A stretch of 64,000 bases of DNA, taken from contig OY718808.1 in the NCBI GenBank assembly GCA_963070105.1, positions 7,861,398 to 7,925,397 on the forward strand, written 5' to 3'. Below are positions 13,401-25,803 of this stretch, in pieces. Each line of letters opens with the position of its first letter. The first letter of the stretch is position 1. The stretch comes from Litomosoides sigmodontis. Its lineage: Eukaryota; Nematoda; Chromadorea; Rhabditida; Onchocercidae. The notes under the pieces were generated by a model. The model saw only the letters and a program-made list of their open reading frames with translations, was not told the origin of the DNA and ran no database searches. Made by a program: the position numbers and the translations under genes.

Positions 13401-15696
13401 ATAAGAAATACGAAGTTCAATTGTTTGATCTTCAAGTGCAAATTATTATGAAAAAAAATCATGCAAAAAAAAAATTTGCCAAATGAGGGGTTAAAGCGGC
13501 GAAATGAGAGTGGAATAGTAGATAAATAGTAGCACTGGGAAAACCCACAAACTAGGAAAAAACTTCACCACTCCGAACAAATTACTAAGATAAACAACTG
13601 ACATATTTCCGACACAATCAAAGGTTCTCAATTACACAAACCTGTACTTCAAATTTAATTTTTATTAGAAAAACTATTTCAAAATTAATAAATGCCAAGG
13701 GCCGGCACCGGAAGTGAATTATGGAATGCATTAACAGGGAATGACAACATTGAGTGGGACAACAGTAAGAAAGGAGTTGCAGCTAACGTATGCATACGTC
13801 ACTGAATTCCTGTACAGACTTCTTTACTGTACTTAATTGTTCAGTACCTAGCAATGTTGAATCTTTTTATTGGAGTGCATATTTGAAACGGAACGCTTTG
13901 TTTAAAGCTTTTAAATTTCCAAGAAATAAAATGCAAAAATTTCTCAAAAATATTTCTAAGTTTTAAACAAGAGCAAAACTCCAACGAAATAAGTCAGTAG
14001 GCTGGATAAAATCTTTTTTTAAGTGCAGAAATACCTGTCTCGCAATCCTGCCAACCGAGTCAGCGTTTGTGATGAGTGCTGCTTGTTAAGAGAGGCGACA
14101 GTTCGAAGATTCGTCCGTGAAGACGATGGTGTTAAGCGAGAAGCAATCGTTAAAACTGAATATGTCGACATATCGGAATCCTAAAAAATTAAGAAGCTTA
14201 TACAGTGTGGAAAAGTTCCTGCAAAGCAAAATCCGAATTACAAAGAACCTTAAATGGTCCAACCCTCATATTTCAATCAAAGTAAATTTTTTACTTGTCG
14301 CTGTCGTTTCCCATTTCCTTGAACATTGAGAGCCAGCTGTGAAGGACTTTGACTTCGGCTACGTAAATGGAGGTCAGATGAGACGTAATCATCTTCTGGA
14401 AGGAAATAACTAGTGTGTTTATTTTTATCTAGATAAAAGCATGAGATACCTTAATATCTTAACGGAACCTTATACACTCTATTTTTCAGGTTTCCACAAG
14501 AGCTTTTCACCTATTTCCAGTGGCCCTTTCATTTATAAAAACCAGAAAAAATCAAGAAATAAAAAATTTCCTAACCCAGCTGACAAAAATAAGCGTCTTG
14601 GACTAAAGATAAAAGCAAACAAAAGCCGGTTGCTGATGATAAGACGAACACTGTACACATAAAAATAGAGGAATGAGATGAGAGCTGTACTCTACTATGG
14701 CAGACATCCACATTGCTTTCTTTCCAGTTACAATTAAGCAATGAAGCTGTTAATAAATTTTTACAATCATAAAATAAAGAACAGTCCTTGCGGAAATTTT
14801 TCGTTCTAGTTTTACTTCATTAAATTGAATAGCTCAAGGGTGAAAAAAAGATTTGAGATCTTGTGATGTTAAGAACTTTAGAAAATAAAAATTCATTTTT
14901 CATCCTTCACTGGACAAGTTACAAAATACAGCAACTGAAGTATCAAAAACAGAAGGAATTTTGCTGGGACTATTCGGACGACTTCGACTTAAGCTTGCAG
15001 CTGGAGAGCACAGTTCTTTATCGTTAAAGCAGAAAAAGTTATTCTAAATTCGAAACATCAAGTATATCTGGACAATTATCCATAAGTTGCAACTCTTCAC
15101 ATCCAGAAGCCTAAATCCGCAAACTGTGTAACACAACCACCAATCACTACAAAAGCATGCTAACAAAGTCCCAGCAGTGAGTAGCTTTAGCTGATAGTGC
15201 TGCTTTTTAAAACGAATTAAAACCTCCTGCAATTGTCATTCGTCGATTCTTAATGACATCGCTAATTGCTTGGCAACGAGCCAGTGGACTTAAAACTCGA
15301 CTTATGGCTGTGGTACTTGTGTTACTTTTTTCTTGTTGCTGCAGCTGGTATAAACGTGACAAAGTGATGTGCAAGTCGGATTCTGAAAGCAAAACAAAAG
15401 CACTGTGCATGGACAACAAGGTAGCATATATACAAAAAAGCGAAGGTATCAGACTCACAGAGCAGGTTTGCATTAACACCGAGTAATTTTGATGACATTA
15501 AACGTATTTGTCTGATCGTCCAGATGACAGTAATCTGAGTAGTTTTATGGAAAGTAACGTCAAGCATACATAACTGATGTCCGAAACTGACAGTGGACTA
15601 AGAGCTGTGCATGGGAATTCTCAAAAGTTATCATCAATAACAAAATATAGGAGAAAAACGAAACACATAACTACAATAGATACCGGTGCTGATGTG

Positions 15697-15741
<45 letters not shown>

Positions 15742-18700
15742 TAAAGGTAGCAATAACATGCTCTTATAAAATAGAGTATTTAAATATGAATAACAGATGA
15801 ATTGTGTAAAACATTTACGAACTGAAAGAAAAATCATTTTTGGAAAAAATACGGATTACTGTTAATTCACCAGCATTTTAAGCAGTAGTTGCAATCTGAT
15901 CCATATGTTCGTTATGCAATATGAAATAGGATATTTGAAAAAAAATAAACTAGAAAAAAATAAAATCTAAACTAACTTCGTCGTGTTACTGGAATTGTTC
16001 GCCCTGACACCGTCGTATAATTCATGTTACTTGCTGATCGTCTTGTACCGATCAAAGGTGGTGTCCATACCGTCTGTGACTGCAAACATGTACGATCCCT
16101 TACGATGTGAGAAATTTTCAAATTCATGCTAAATTACATTTAAACTCATACTGCTGATTAATCAGCGCATGAATATTTACGCGCTATTACAGTACTAGAA
16201 AAAAATGTTTAAAATTTTAATTATAGTGTTCAAAATAAAGACCTCACTGGTCCTAATCCCCTTCAGCCGTTTTGTTAAACTGCAACGTTTCATGCTAGCT
16301 CGACTAAACGCCGAACCAGGAGACTGAGAAAACACTGTAGGTAAATCTTTAACTAATGCTTTGCATGACTCAGAAGATTCTTCAGCACTTTGCATTGTGT
16401 TACTGGGTGATAGAGAAAAGGAGTGATTATGCAGCTCAGCAATTCCTGGCGCTGATATGGAATTCGGTATTTCTACAAAAATGAAACATAAGGAAGAAAT
16501 ATTACTTATATTTACACATAATGGATAAGCAAGTCCACGACAGCTTTTCATTCAGCGGCTTTAGAAATCAAAATTAGGGTTTTAGTTTTGTTCTGAATAG
16601 ATTTTCATTCGCTGTTCATTTCATAAATAACCGATATATCCAAGAAAACTAAAATTTTGTTAACAAACTTTTATAACTGTTTTGTTCAGGTAAATGCGAC
16701 GAATATTGTGCTTGATTACCGTTCGCAACCGTAAAACCACCTAATACATTTTCCGTGGATGGTGATGGTTGTGTGGATGACGACAAGACGTGTGCTTCGG
16801 TGAATGGTATGTCAAATGAATTTGATACTGGTGATGAAACACAGGTTAGTGTATCTAAACGACCAAATAAATTGAATTATATCACAAAGACAAAGTTAGA
16901 CTACATTCTATAGTTTCTTTGGACAATCGTGCAGTGGAATTGATGATCATCTTACTAGAAAGGATGTGAAGAAAAAAGCTTGGAAAGCCAAACGTCATAT
17001 TTCGGCAGTTCATCTCCGATGAAATATGCAAGCAGAGGAAACATACTCCGAATGGGGAGAACTGCTACGTCATCCCATTTTTTCCGTGGTTTTCGCGTTA
17101 AAAGATCACTTCCCGCAATGAGGTTCGACGGTCCATGACTATCTGCACTTTCTTCCTTGACAATTTCAGCGTTATTTCCAGCATCGTTGGAGCTGACCAT
17201 AGCTGTTGGAGTCGTCCGTGACAGCTGATGAAATGGTAAATTCATGGCGGCATTGCTTATAACGCATGTATCTTCTCCTCCACTGGCTGCGCTACCCCTT
17301 AATCGCTGCTGCTGCTGCTGCTGATGGGCAAAGTTCATTGCCCGTGAAGATCCGCCTGTGCGTGCTGCTCCTGGTGACGACTGTGTCTGCTCATCGTCGG
17401 AGAAATCTAAAAGAGTGGGAGTGAGTTCGATAGCACAAACATAGAAATAATACAAATTGTACACATGGAAGAATAAACGGCCCAAATCGGCAACACCATC
17501 TTTGTAAACTATCAAATTTTAGCACAAATTGGATGAGAAAGCTCAGGTTAAAGAGAGATGAGTTGATAGAAAGGAGAACGGTAAAACCTACAAAGGAAGC
17601 TCCGAGTTCATACACTGTTACTTTCATTACGCTTACTTTAATATTATAAAATTCATGCTTTTCAGATAAATTTTCCCAATCAGCAAAATCTAAATCATTC
17701 GCCACCAATTAATTATTAGTTACAAAAAATTTTATCAATAACTGAATTAATTATAAAAAATTAACAATAACTGAATGCTAGCACTTAATGAAGCTAGTGA
17801 TAAGTTATAATCACTTGACCAAAATATTAAAGTCTTGCCTTTTCTAAGTGCATTAGGCATTCTAGTGCTAAAGCAAAACTACGGTGCAATAAATCCTAGA
17901 CATTTTACTGATCTTGAACTAATAGAATAAATTTATTGCTCGAAAATGGGTCAAATGATATTGACAAATTTATTTCCTTTTAGTTATAAATAAAATCTTA
18001 GTATACACCGACGATTTTTTCCTTCGATGGGGATTTGGAATAATATCATCTGTCAAAACTGCTATTAAATTTTGAACTCCCAACAAAATCGTAGCAGTGG
18101 TTTATAAAAAAGGTGGATACGTGACTGCAAAATGGGTAAAAAAATACTAAGATTTGTATCGCTCTTGTTCTTTTTTTTGTTTTTCTGTCTTTTTTGGTGG
18201 ATAATTTGTTTTTACTTCTCTTCTTGTACCTTTTAAGGGTTTCGAATATCTAGTTGTCTATTTTATTTATTTTTGGTTTTTTGTCTTTTTAATTATTGCT
18301 TTTGTTTTTTCTAAAATTTAGCCGAGACGAGCAGAAAAAAGCTCAAACCGCCAACACCATTAACACAATTCAGAAGCACATAAAAACTATCGATTAAACC
18401 AATTCGAATTACCATTAGCTGTCGAAGCAGTATCCCAGTTGGTAAGTTGTTCATTTATTGTTCCACTCGCACTACGCCTCACAATTTCTGTTGTCACTCG
18501 CTTTAGCTCGAAATCATCACTGTAATTATCAACTATAGAAATTTAAAACCAAAAAATTTGACTGCCGAACAGTTTCCGATTTTCATATAATGCACTTGTT
18601 TTAAAATAAAAACTGAAGCAAAATACATGACATAAAGCGAAAAGAATGCATATACCTTATATAAGACAATCTATTTCCCGGAGCTATAAGATTCAACTAT

Positions 18701-21700
18701 TTTAAACTTTTTCCTAACAGGCGTGTCGAGGAAAAATTCAAGCTATTATTTCAGAGAAAAGAACACTCCGCTTTCAAAAATCTCAAGTGAATAACAAAAT
18801 TTCAGGCAAATAACAACAATAACAATAGAGACAATTAAATATAAAAGATATGGACAAAATCAGATAATGAAATGATACAGAAATTTTTTCTTATCAAGGA
18901 AATCAGGGCATCGATACTGTCGTGCACTGCTCAAACCCTTTCGTGTTGTAGCTAAAAAATCAAAGAAAGTTTAATGACCCGTAATTTCGTAGATGGAAAT
19001 CAACATGAATATAAATATAACATCAGGAATTCTATTAAGTGTATCAAGGAATCCAGTTGTATTCGAGATCATTATTTTCAATTATTTGCACATTTGAATG
19101 TCATACCTCTGAAACAACTCTCAAAAGTTATTAAAATAAATTACATAAAACGAAAGTCATGACAAAAGACAGTGAACCATTAGATTAATTGAATTATTAT
19201 GAGAGAAAATATGAAGGAGGAAAGAGAGAGAATAAAATCAAAAGCCGTTATCAAAACTTTTAAAGAATTCAAAAATCAAAAAAGTGCCTTTACAGCATAA
19301 ACACTGAATTAAAAAGTGATAAGCACTGGTGAAACACGACTCATCAAACATACAAATGGTGAAACAAACTCGAGCACTTGTTGTCCTCTTTATATCTTGC
19401 CTACCCTTAAACTGAATGTACTGCACGAATATCTGTTGCACGTACCTATAGCTCTTCTGAACTGCCATATTTCTATCTGTTAATGACGACGAGTGCATTT
19501 TCGTGCACAGAATGAAGGTCAAGGATAGTGCATCAAGTTACAAAATCTATCTCGAAAAAATTTGAATAAATAGTTGACATATCACTATTCATTACGTGGA
19601 TTTTACTTTGTTTTCGTAATGAATCAAAAGGGAAAGTCATTCATTCCACTTTAAAATTCAAGACAAAAATGTATGGGAGGAAAAATGCGTACTCTGTAAT
19701 CACACTACTGCATGGAGTATCGATAACCACCGTTGTTGGCTTCCGTCCCATACAACTATCCGAATCATCATCACCAATTTTAATACTGCTTAATGAACCA
19801 AATTCGGATTCAGAATCTTTAACCTGTAAAAATATTGAATTCGTCTACTTTTAGTTGAAGCAATTTCACTTCAAGTTGTGACAGTCATGGTGGAAAACCT
19901 AGCATAGAAATCTTTTAGTTGTATTTTTTGACATGAAACTTATGTAATCATTTTTATTATTATTATCAAAACTTAGTATGTGTGTAATCCCCCCTAATAG
20001 CCATAAATATTCACAATAGGTGCAAAATAACTCTTACGACTATGTAAGTGCTATATAATTTTATTAAATTAAAAAGTATTATGTCCACCTCTGCAAAATT
20101 GAAATTAAATAAAATATTCACGTGAATTTTTTAGGAAAACTATTTACAACGATGTGACACAATGTATCTCCCCACACAGTTCAACAATTCGAAAAAGCCA
20201 AGGACAATCCTCCCACAGAACTTACGTTATCAGCCGTTCAATCTTTTTTTTTTTTATTATAAGCCTACTAAATAGACCTAAGAAGAATTAATGTCAAGCT
20301 TTGACCTTCGTATTTCGCGTGTACTCCATGTGTTCATCACCAGCTGCATCACTGCCACTTCCCAATAAACTGTCAGGCGTTTCGGACCTGATAATGTAAT
20401 TACTTTGTATAGAGGAATTCGAAAGTACCATGCTATACAAATTACTTTTTAATTGGTGATTTATTCCTATTCCTATAGAAATCAAGTCGATGTAAAAGGA
20501 AATGGAGAGAAAAACTGACAAATTGCAGAAAGGCATTATTCTATAAAACACTGCTCACCGTTCACAAAGTTTTTCTATTCCTACAGTACCAGTATTCCTT
20601 GTAATCAGGGATTTTCGTGAAGCAGTCATCATTTTGCTGACAAGAAAATTGGACAGCCTCCACACAAAAATACAACCGCTATAGGACACAACATACAAAC
20701 GCCTGCAAGACTTCAAATAAATTCACTGCTAAAATACATGCATCCCGAGAAGCAATTTATAAAATATTTTTGCAACACCTATACGGCTGTTCAAAAAGAA
20801 CAAAATTATTAACACTGAACATGATTTTTAGCAATAGTCGTGAGTGATCATGGAAGTGCACCTTTTTATATTTTGAGCTTTAGATGGAAAAAATATTTCC
20901 TTTCTTGAAGGTGGCTCCTACTCTTCCAAATTGTCAGCAACGTTTCTACGTTACGTATTAGTGAAACACTACGTATACCATCTTTCATAGACGAGTAGAT
21001 GTACGCTGGAAGTCTAAACTTTATTTTATGCTAAAATTAACCTGCAGTCAGTGGAAAAAGCAATATCTGTGATGTTGTCCGACTGACCAGATAATACTGC
21101 AGCAAATTCTCCAGTGGCAACATCAATGATATAAACATTTCGATTTGTACATATTGTTGCAGCATAATTTCCTGATGGATCCATTCGCACCTATATGATA
21201 AGCAAAGATGATAGGAAGTGTTTAAGGAGTGCATGTATTTTTGAGGCAAAAGCTGTACTACAGGATGGCAGATTTTTGTGTGCAAAACCTGATGCAATTA
21301 AATGCATCAATTAATTAAATAATAACCCTTGTGAGCTGTCCGTCATCACTTGCAGCGCCTTTGATCTGTTTTATAAGCTTTCCCTGAAACGAATATGTCC
21401 GAAGCTGACGATCCTGGCAAGCGGCGACCATTCCATCCGCACTCGACACAATATAGTTCAAGCCAAATTGACACTTTATGTGATTTATACGTGAGAACGT
21501 AACGGAAGATGACTAAAAAAGTTTTTCTATAGAACTAACTAGGCTGAAATAGGATGAACGTTTGAATATTCTCCCAGCAGATGGCCTAACTGCTAGTAAA
21601 AAAAACATGTTAGGAACAGTTGTGTGACACAGTGAGGTTATATAGCGTCATCAAAATCAACAATAATTTGCACTCTATTGTTTAATTAATCATTCTAACA

Positions 21701-24700
21701 TGGCTATTTTAAATGGTATTAGAACTATATAAATTAGCTGACTTTATTAATTCGTGCCTAGAAGTAATAACTGCATTAAATTTCAATGAAAAAACCAAAT
21801 TTGCTATAAAATTACTTTTGAATCGACCATCCTTCTAATAACGATTGAGCGGTCAGCAGCAGAACTTATCAGATGTAAATTACCTGCTTCCTGCAACATA
21901 ACTGTTTCGTTCTTCTACATATTAGCAAGAAATAACAAAAAAATTCCGCAGTACTTAAGAAATTAATCACAAACCTCCACGAAAAGTATTGAATTCACAG
22001 TGCTTGTGTGATCATCAATACTTGCTAATGGTTGGTAAACGTTAAGTGGGTCGAACAAATGTACCATGCGATCTCGACTTCCAGTAGCTAGGAGATAACG
22101 AGCTGAAATGGTGAAATTGCAAAAAAATAGACGCTATAACCTCTATCTAAAAAGATTACAACTTTCAGGGGAGCAATAAAGAAGCACATGTAAAATTCCT
22201 ATTTAAAACAATCTATTAATTGCAAGTCATTTATTTATCATCAATATCGAAAAGGAATGGAATTTATCATTTCACACTCCCTTCAGTCCTCCTATTTTTA
22301 ACATTAACGACACTGGCTAACAAAAGTAAGTGAAAATTAGAGAGGCTCCGTATATTCGGGTAAAAAATTATAGTTAAAACTCACGACTTTGAGGGTCAGA
22401 ATACTCCACACACATAATGTCGCTTTCATGCGCTTCGAAGAATGCAATCATTTCCATAGTTCGTGAGGTTAAATCATAAATGCTAAAACAATTTTCTTGA
22501 TAACTGAAATTCAAAAAAAGAAACTGAAAAAATTTTGCGGCATGTCACTAATTTTGTCATAATTTATATTAAAAAAAATTAGAAACATACGACAAATTTC
22601 CGTCTCGATTACCCGCAGCCAGATGTTTTCCATCAGGACTTACTTTCAAAGATTTCACGCCACTGCCCGCATCGGATATGGATGCACCAAAAACTTCTGA
22701 AAGCATAATATAAGGATGGCAGGTGTCGTCAGTATCGGAAATTTTTTATGTCCTACTTCACCCTTAACAGTTTTTAACCAACCACCACAAAAGTGGTAAG
22801 TGGCATTCCTGTTTTAGGTTTCTTAAAAAAGTCCATCCTATTAAATGAGGTAAAACATGCCGTCTGGCGATTCGCTAAGTTGAGAATCATTATTGGTGAT
22901 AAAAATAATTTTTTTCAAGTCCTCCGAAAACACATTTGCATATGGCAGCGAAGTCTGCTTATTCTGGAAAAGATAGAATATACTAAATTCATCTACAGAA
23001 ACATGAACAGGACCTATTAATTCTGAGACTTCTGAATGCGACATACTACTGACTAGACAAAATAAACCTCATCAAATGATCTTAATAGATGATCCATATT
23101 CCATATACGAATAGTTTGATCCATACCACCTGTTATGATTGAACCTTGTGGTAGCCATTCAAAATTCGGTGGATAAACCTGCAAAACTTGTGTTATTTTT
23201 TTTTTAATACATTAAAAATGACCAAATAACTGTCTGTAGCACTTGCCTCTAGTGAAATCACTGGCCCAACATGAAAAAGCTGTGAGGAAATTTTAAGAAT
23301 ACTTCGACCCGTTTCTTGCCATGTATATATGGAACGATCGCTATAAATCACGGTAAGCATCCCAGTCTTTCTGTTATATGTCAGTGCTCGCACATCCGGA
23401 TACCTAAAAAGCATGTACAATCCCAAATTTGTGTCTGAGTTAGTATGTGGCACTATACTCAAGTCATTCATTTTCCATTTCATGATAAATTATCAATTTT
23501 TTTGATTTCCAAACAATTATCAGGTCTTAATTTTCATAAATTCAACCGAAAAGTTGCGGACCTACACCCAGTTGGATGTGAATCTGGTGACAGTGCATCT
23601 TGTTTTACACCTTCCGCAACATCACATGATAAGTAGTGAGGTTTACAGAATGTAAATTTGTGCTTCATTGTCACGATATCCAAACATCTTATAAAACCGT
23701 TGTTGAATCCAATAAACAACTGACCAATTCCAAGCACTATTGACCGCGGGACTTCACTATGTAGGTCATAGGTATTCACTAACTAAAATAATAGACATAT
23801 AAAATTAAACTTTAATCTGAGTTGCGAATAAAACTTCAATTTGTTGCGTACCTGGTGGATAAGAGTGGATGGGGAGGAAGGATTTTATTTGCTACCTTAG
23901 TCGACTATTAATGATGGAGAATTTCACAAACAAATCATCGATCAAGAAACATAAAAACAAAATGTGCAAAAGAGAAAATGGAAGGGAAAGAATAGGAATA
24001 TATATGATGCAACAAAAAATTGGCACTAAAATGAACAGACAAATTTATATAAGCAGTGGAAGATGTTCTCACTTAGTTACTACCTTTTTATCATGGAATT
24101 CAATCAACAGACTGGTTTCGGTGACTGAAAATGTGCGATTATTGGGCGCGCAACAGACATCCAAAAAGGTATTATTTCGTTGATCTGCCAAAATTGCTGA
24201 ACGACCCTAGAAATGATTTGATAAAATTTAGGCGTCAAATACCTGATTCCAAAGTCAGAATTTAAAAAACAGTAGGGTGCAATAAATTGAAAGACCAAAA
24301 ACAACGACAAATATCAAAAATTGGATCTCCAATAGCCTCAGTTTTAACAGAGTCAGAATCCTACTTGTTACGTTGATTTGTATACCTGCAAAGGCACACT
24401 CTTTGAATTCTCTGGTTTCCTTGCAACATGCCAAAATTTAACGTGTCTGATTCCTACCGTCACACAACCACCTTGTTCTGTAATGTCAATTGAATTGACC
24501 TGAAATATATGTTATATGATATATTAACACTGTCCCAATACTACTATCTTAGAAGACTTCACATTGCACAAGTTGATAAACCACACAGATAATCCAGTCA
24601 CATAAAACCAGCGTGGAGAGTTTTACAAATGAGAATACGTACAAAAAGAATGCAAACCTATAAAAAAGAAGCTTACTTTCGAAGTTAGGCGATTTTCAGC

Positions 24701-25803
24701 AATTTTTTGTTGCGCTCGCCAATCCCAAACCACGATAGAGCGATCATATTGATTTCCCACTGACACCAAGTATCCATTGGGCGTAAAGCGCTAAAAATTA
24801 ATTGCAAAATTATTCCCAAAATCTGATTGTATCATGGAAATCCACTTTTGACTAACAACTGAAAATTTTTTCAATATGAAAGTAGGAAATCACACAATTT
24901 AAAGCATAATCTGCCGCTGAAAATTTACCACACAACTGATTCCTAACTGATGATGTTTTATATCAACAATCTGAGTGAAAGAGAACTGTCCTTTTGCATC
25001 GTAAAGCTCCCAAACTCGCAATCGAGGCTCATGCCCGGTCTGAAGATTAATTTTTAATAAATAAAATAAAAAATACAGCTTAAATTTCTTGAAAAGGCTT
25101 TTTTCGGCTTTGAAATCTCATCTCTTCAAAAAACGAGTCATTTAGGAATACCTCTCCGGTAGCGATATATTTCCCGCAAAAAGAGAACGATAAACATGTT
25201 ATGCTGTTTTTCGTTGTACCAATTAAATGGGCTTGGGCATTATTTCTTGGATTATAAAGAATGACAGTAGCCCTGGAATAAGAATAAGAAGTATAGTGAT
25301 GTAGGCAAAAGTCTTACATTACGCCACCCTGATCTTTCATTTTTACTGAAAGCATAAAAAACATTCATTGATAGTTTTTCATGTTATGGTAACGAGCAAA
25401 ACAAAGAGAAAACGTTACGTAAATGCAAAAGAAATTCGCAAACTATACATGAAATGCTAAACAGTTAAGGATGTTGAATCGGCTGTACTAACTGCGATGC
25501 ATATAATAAATTTTTTATTACTAATTAAAAGCCAGAAAAGTTTACCCAGCCGGATAGGCCACAATGCCTTTGTTGTCGTCTACTGATACCGACGACCGAG
25601 AAATAGCTGTGCAACCTAATACCCGCTCCAATTTTGCCTGAAAAAAAAACAATACGATGCATATTCCCCGTAAAACAATGAATGGAAAGCAAATAAATCG
25701 ACATATATGAAAAACGGTAAAATTGGTAAAATCAACTTATAACATATACATCTTACCGGAATGAATAAATGCAAACCAAAATAAAATACTTTACCATGTT
25801 CAT
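7444..25803 (-). CDS. WDR62/MAPKBP1-family WD40 scaffold protein
   Basis: In animals this family scaffolds JNK signalling and acts at spindle poles and centrosomes. A 37-exon chain reads 25795-25803, 25546-25637, 25152-25272, then on through 20559-20702, and ends 11156-11268, 8228-8304, 7779-7945, 7444-7579. It totals 5076 nt, 1691 residues. The N-terminal signature (AKLERVLGCTAISRS, then GIVAYPAG and ATVILYNPRNNAQAHLIG) matches the WDR62/MAPKBP1 start. About 730 residues of WD repeats follow, including TGHEPRLRVWEL, NRDGNL, GSRDRMVHLFD, CQDRQLR and YSGCIFVWRL. The remaining ~950 residues are Ser-rich and disordered, with six Gln at about 868-873. The C-terminal helical segment (MAKHIAECLEQFNTGLDKVL) resembles the family's dimerisation region. 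Exon 11 (22861-22963) needs a GC donor to stay in frame. The start (MNM) is the least certain point; an open frame extends further upstream. Vertebrates have two paralogues; which one this matches better cannot be told here. Confidence 0.9.
8618..9781 (-). CDS. Nested single-exon ORF / alternative first exon in WDR62-like gene
   Basis: A 387-codon frame with no stop lies inside the 2.85-kb intron between exons 34 and 35 of the WDR62-like gene, on the same strand. It starts at an ATG three codons after an in-frame TAA, so it is a true 5' end or unspliced start. It is rich in Asn, Ser, His and Arg, with phosphosite-like segments (VHLSMPDLSIAARRRLF, RRRSESASDYLL, RRYSLL) and no transmembrane segment. 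Near its end, GATG|GTAATT at 8644/8643 forms a donor in phase 1, exactly the phase accepted by exon 35 (8304). Spliced this way it would give a 505-residue isoform: 379 unique residues plus the shared C-terminal helical region. Unspliced, it is an independent 387-aa protein. I do not recognise the unique part. That 1.16 kb stays open in AT-rich DNA argues for coding. Confidence 0.7.
   Translation of the reverse strand: MKRHSVTFADGPPQVIDSAANHKNNCSVCAPLSTSNIFLWMQLAKVKRIQRGYVPETEHKWWQHHFSLTEPDLNKQQHCLLLKSKCAKSHFNNRRGKNFCQEEQRMDPVHLSMPDLSIAARRRLFRSTIHSVHNVTNTDTAWDLHGLRRTGWGEKLLRRRSESASDYLLSRYRTAPDTATGSPVKDIIDAYAKNGVDHHINTNNGHFINNNVDDTLANRKIIQQHRSLLENRRGSKKNDVIINSVSHPAVHHEDTHNKSDSDTNNDVENRNGRGNNSNSDYGKLSDQFLQRYHYSYLNDYKKFHFVTVTGRNWFWKNIAVKNSNAVSARRYSLLNKPFQQTSSAASNNNNSSMRNIISKHQCYYYPSMIYSKSQQQLVDGNFFFNYA
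10053..10101. repeat. Perfect 19-bp hairpin inside WDR62-like intron
   Basis: The arm 10053-10071 (CAATAAAACATTTCATACC) is exactly complementary to 10083-10101, with an 11-nt loop. It lies about 270-320 nt upstream of the nested ORF start and just outside any exon. It could be a fold-back element remnant, a small-RNA precursor, or a regulatory structure in the leader of the nested transcript. Confidence 0.85.
15700..15738. repeat. (TA)n microsatellite
   Basis: About 19 uninterrupted TA units in an intron of the WDR62-like gene. Confidence 0.95.

Noticed and set aside
17101..17120. GGTTCGAC-like word resembling a tRNA B box
   Set aside because: It lies within a coding exon of the WDR62-like gene and no cloverleaf can be drawn around it.
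20880..21025. Minus-strand open segment after a TTTAG acceptor, considered as the last WD-repeat exon of the WDR62-like gene
   Set aside because: The segment at 20559-20702 (YSGCIFVWRL) fits the family far better and joins in phase.
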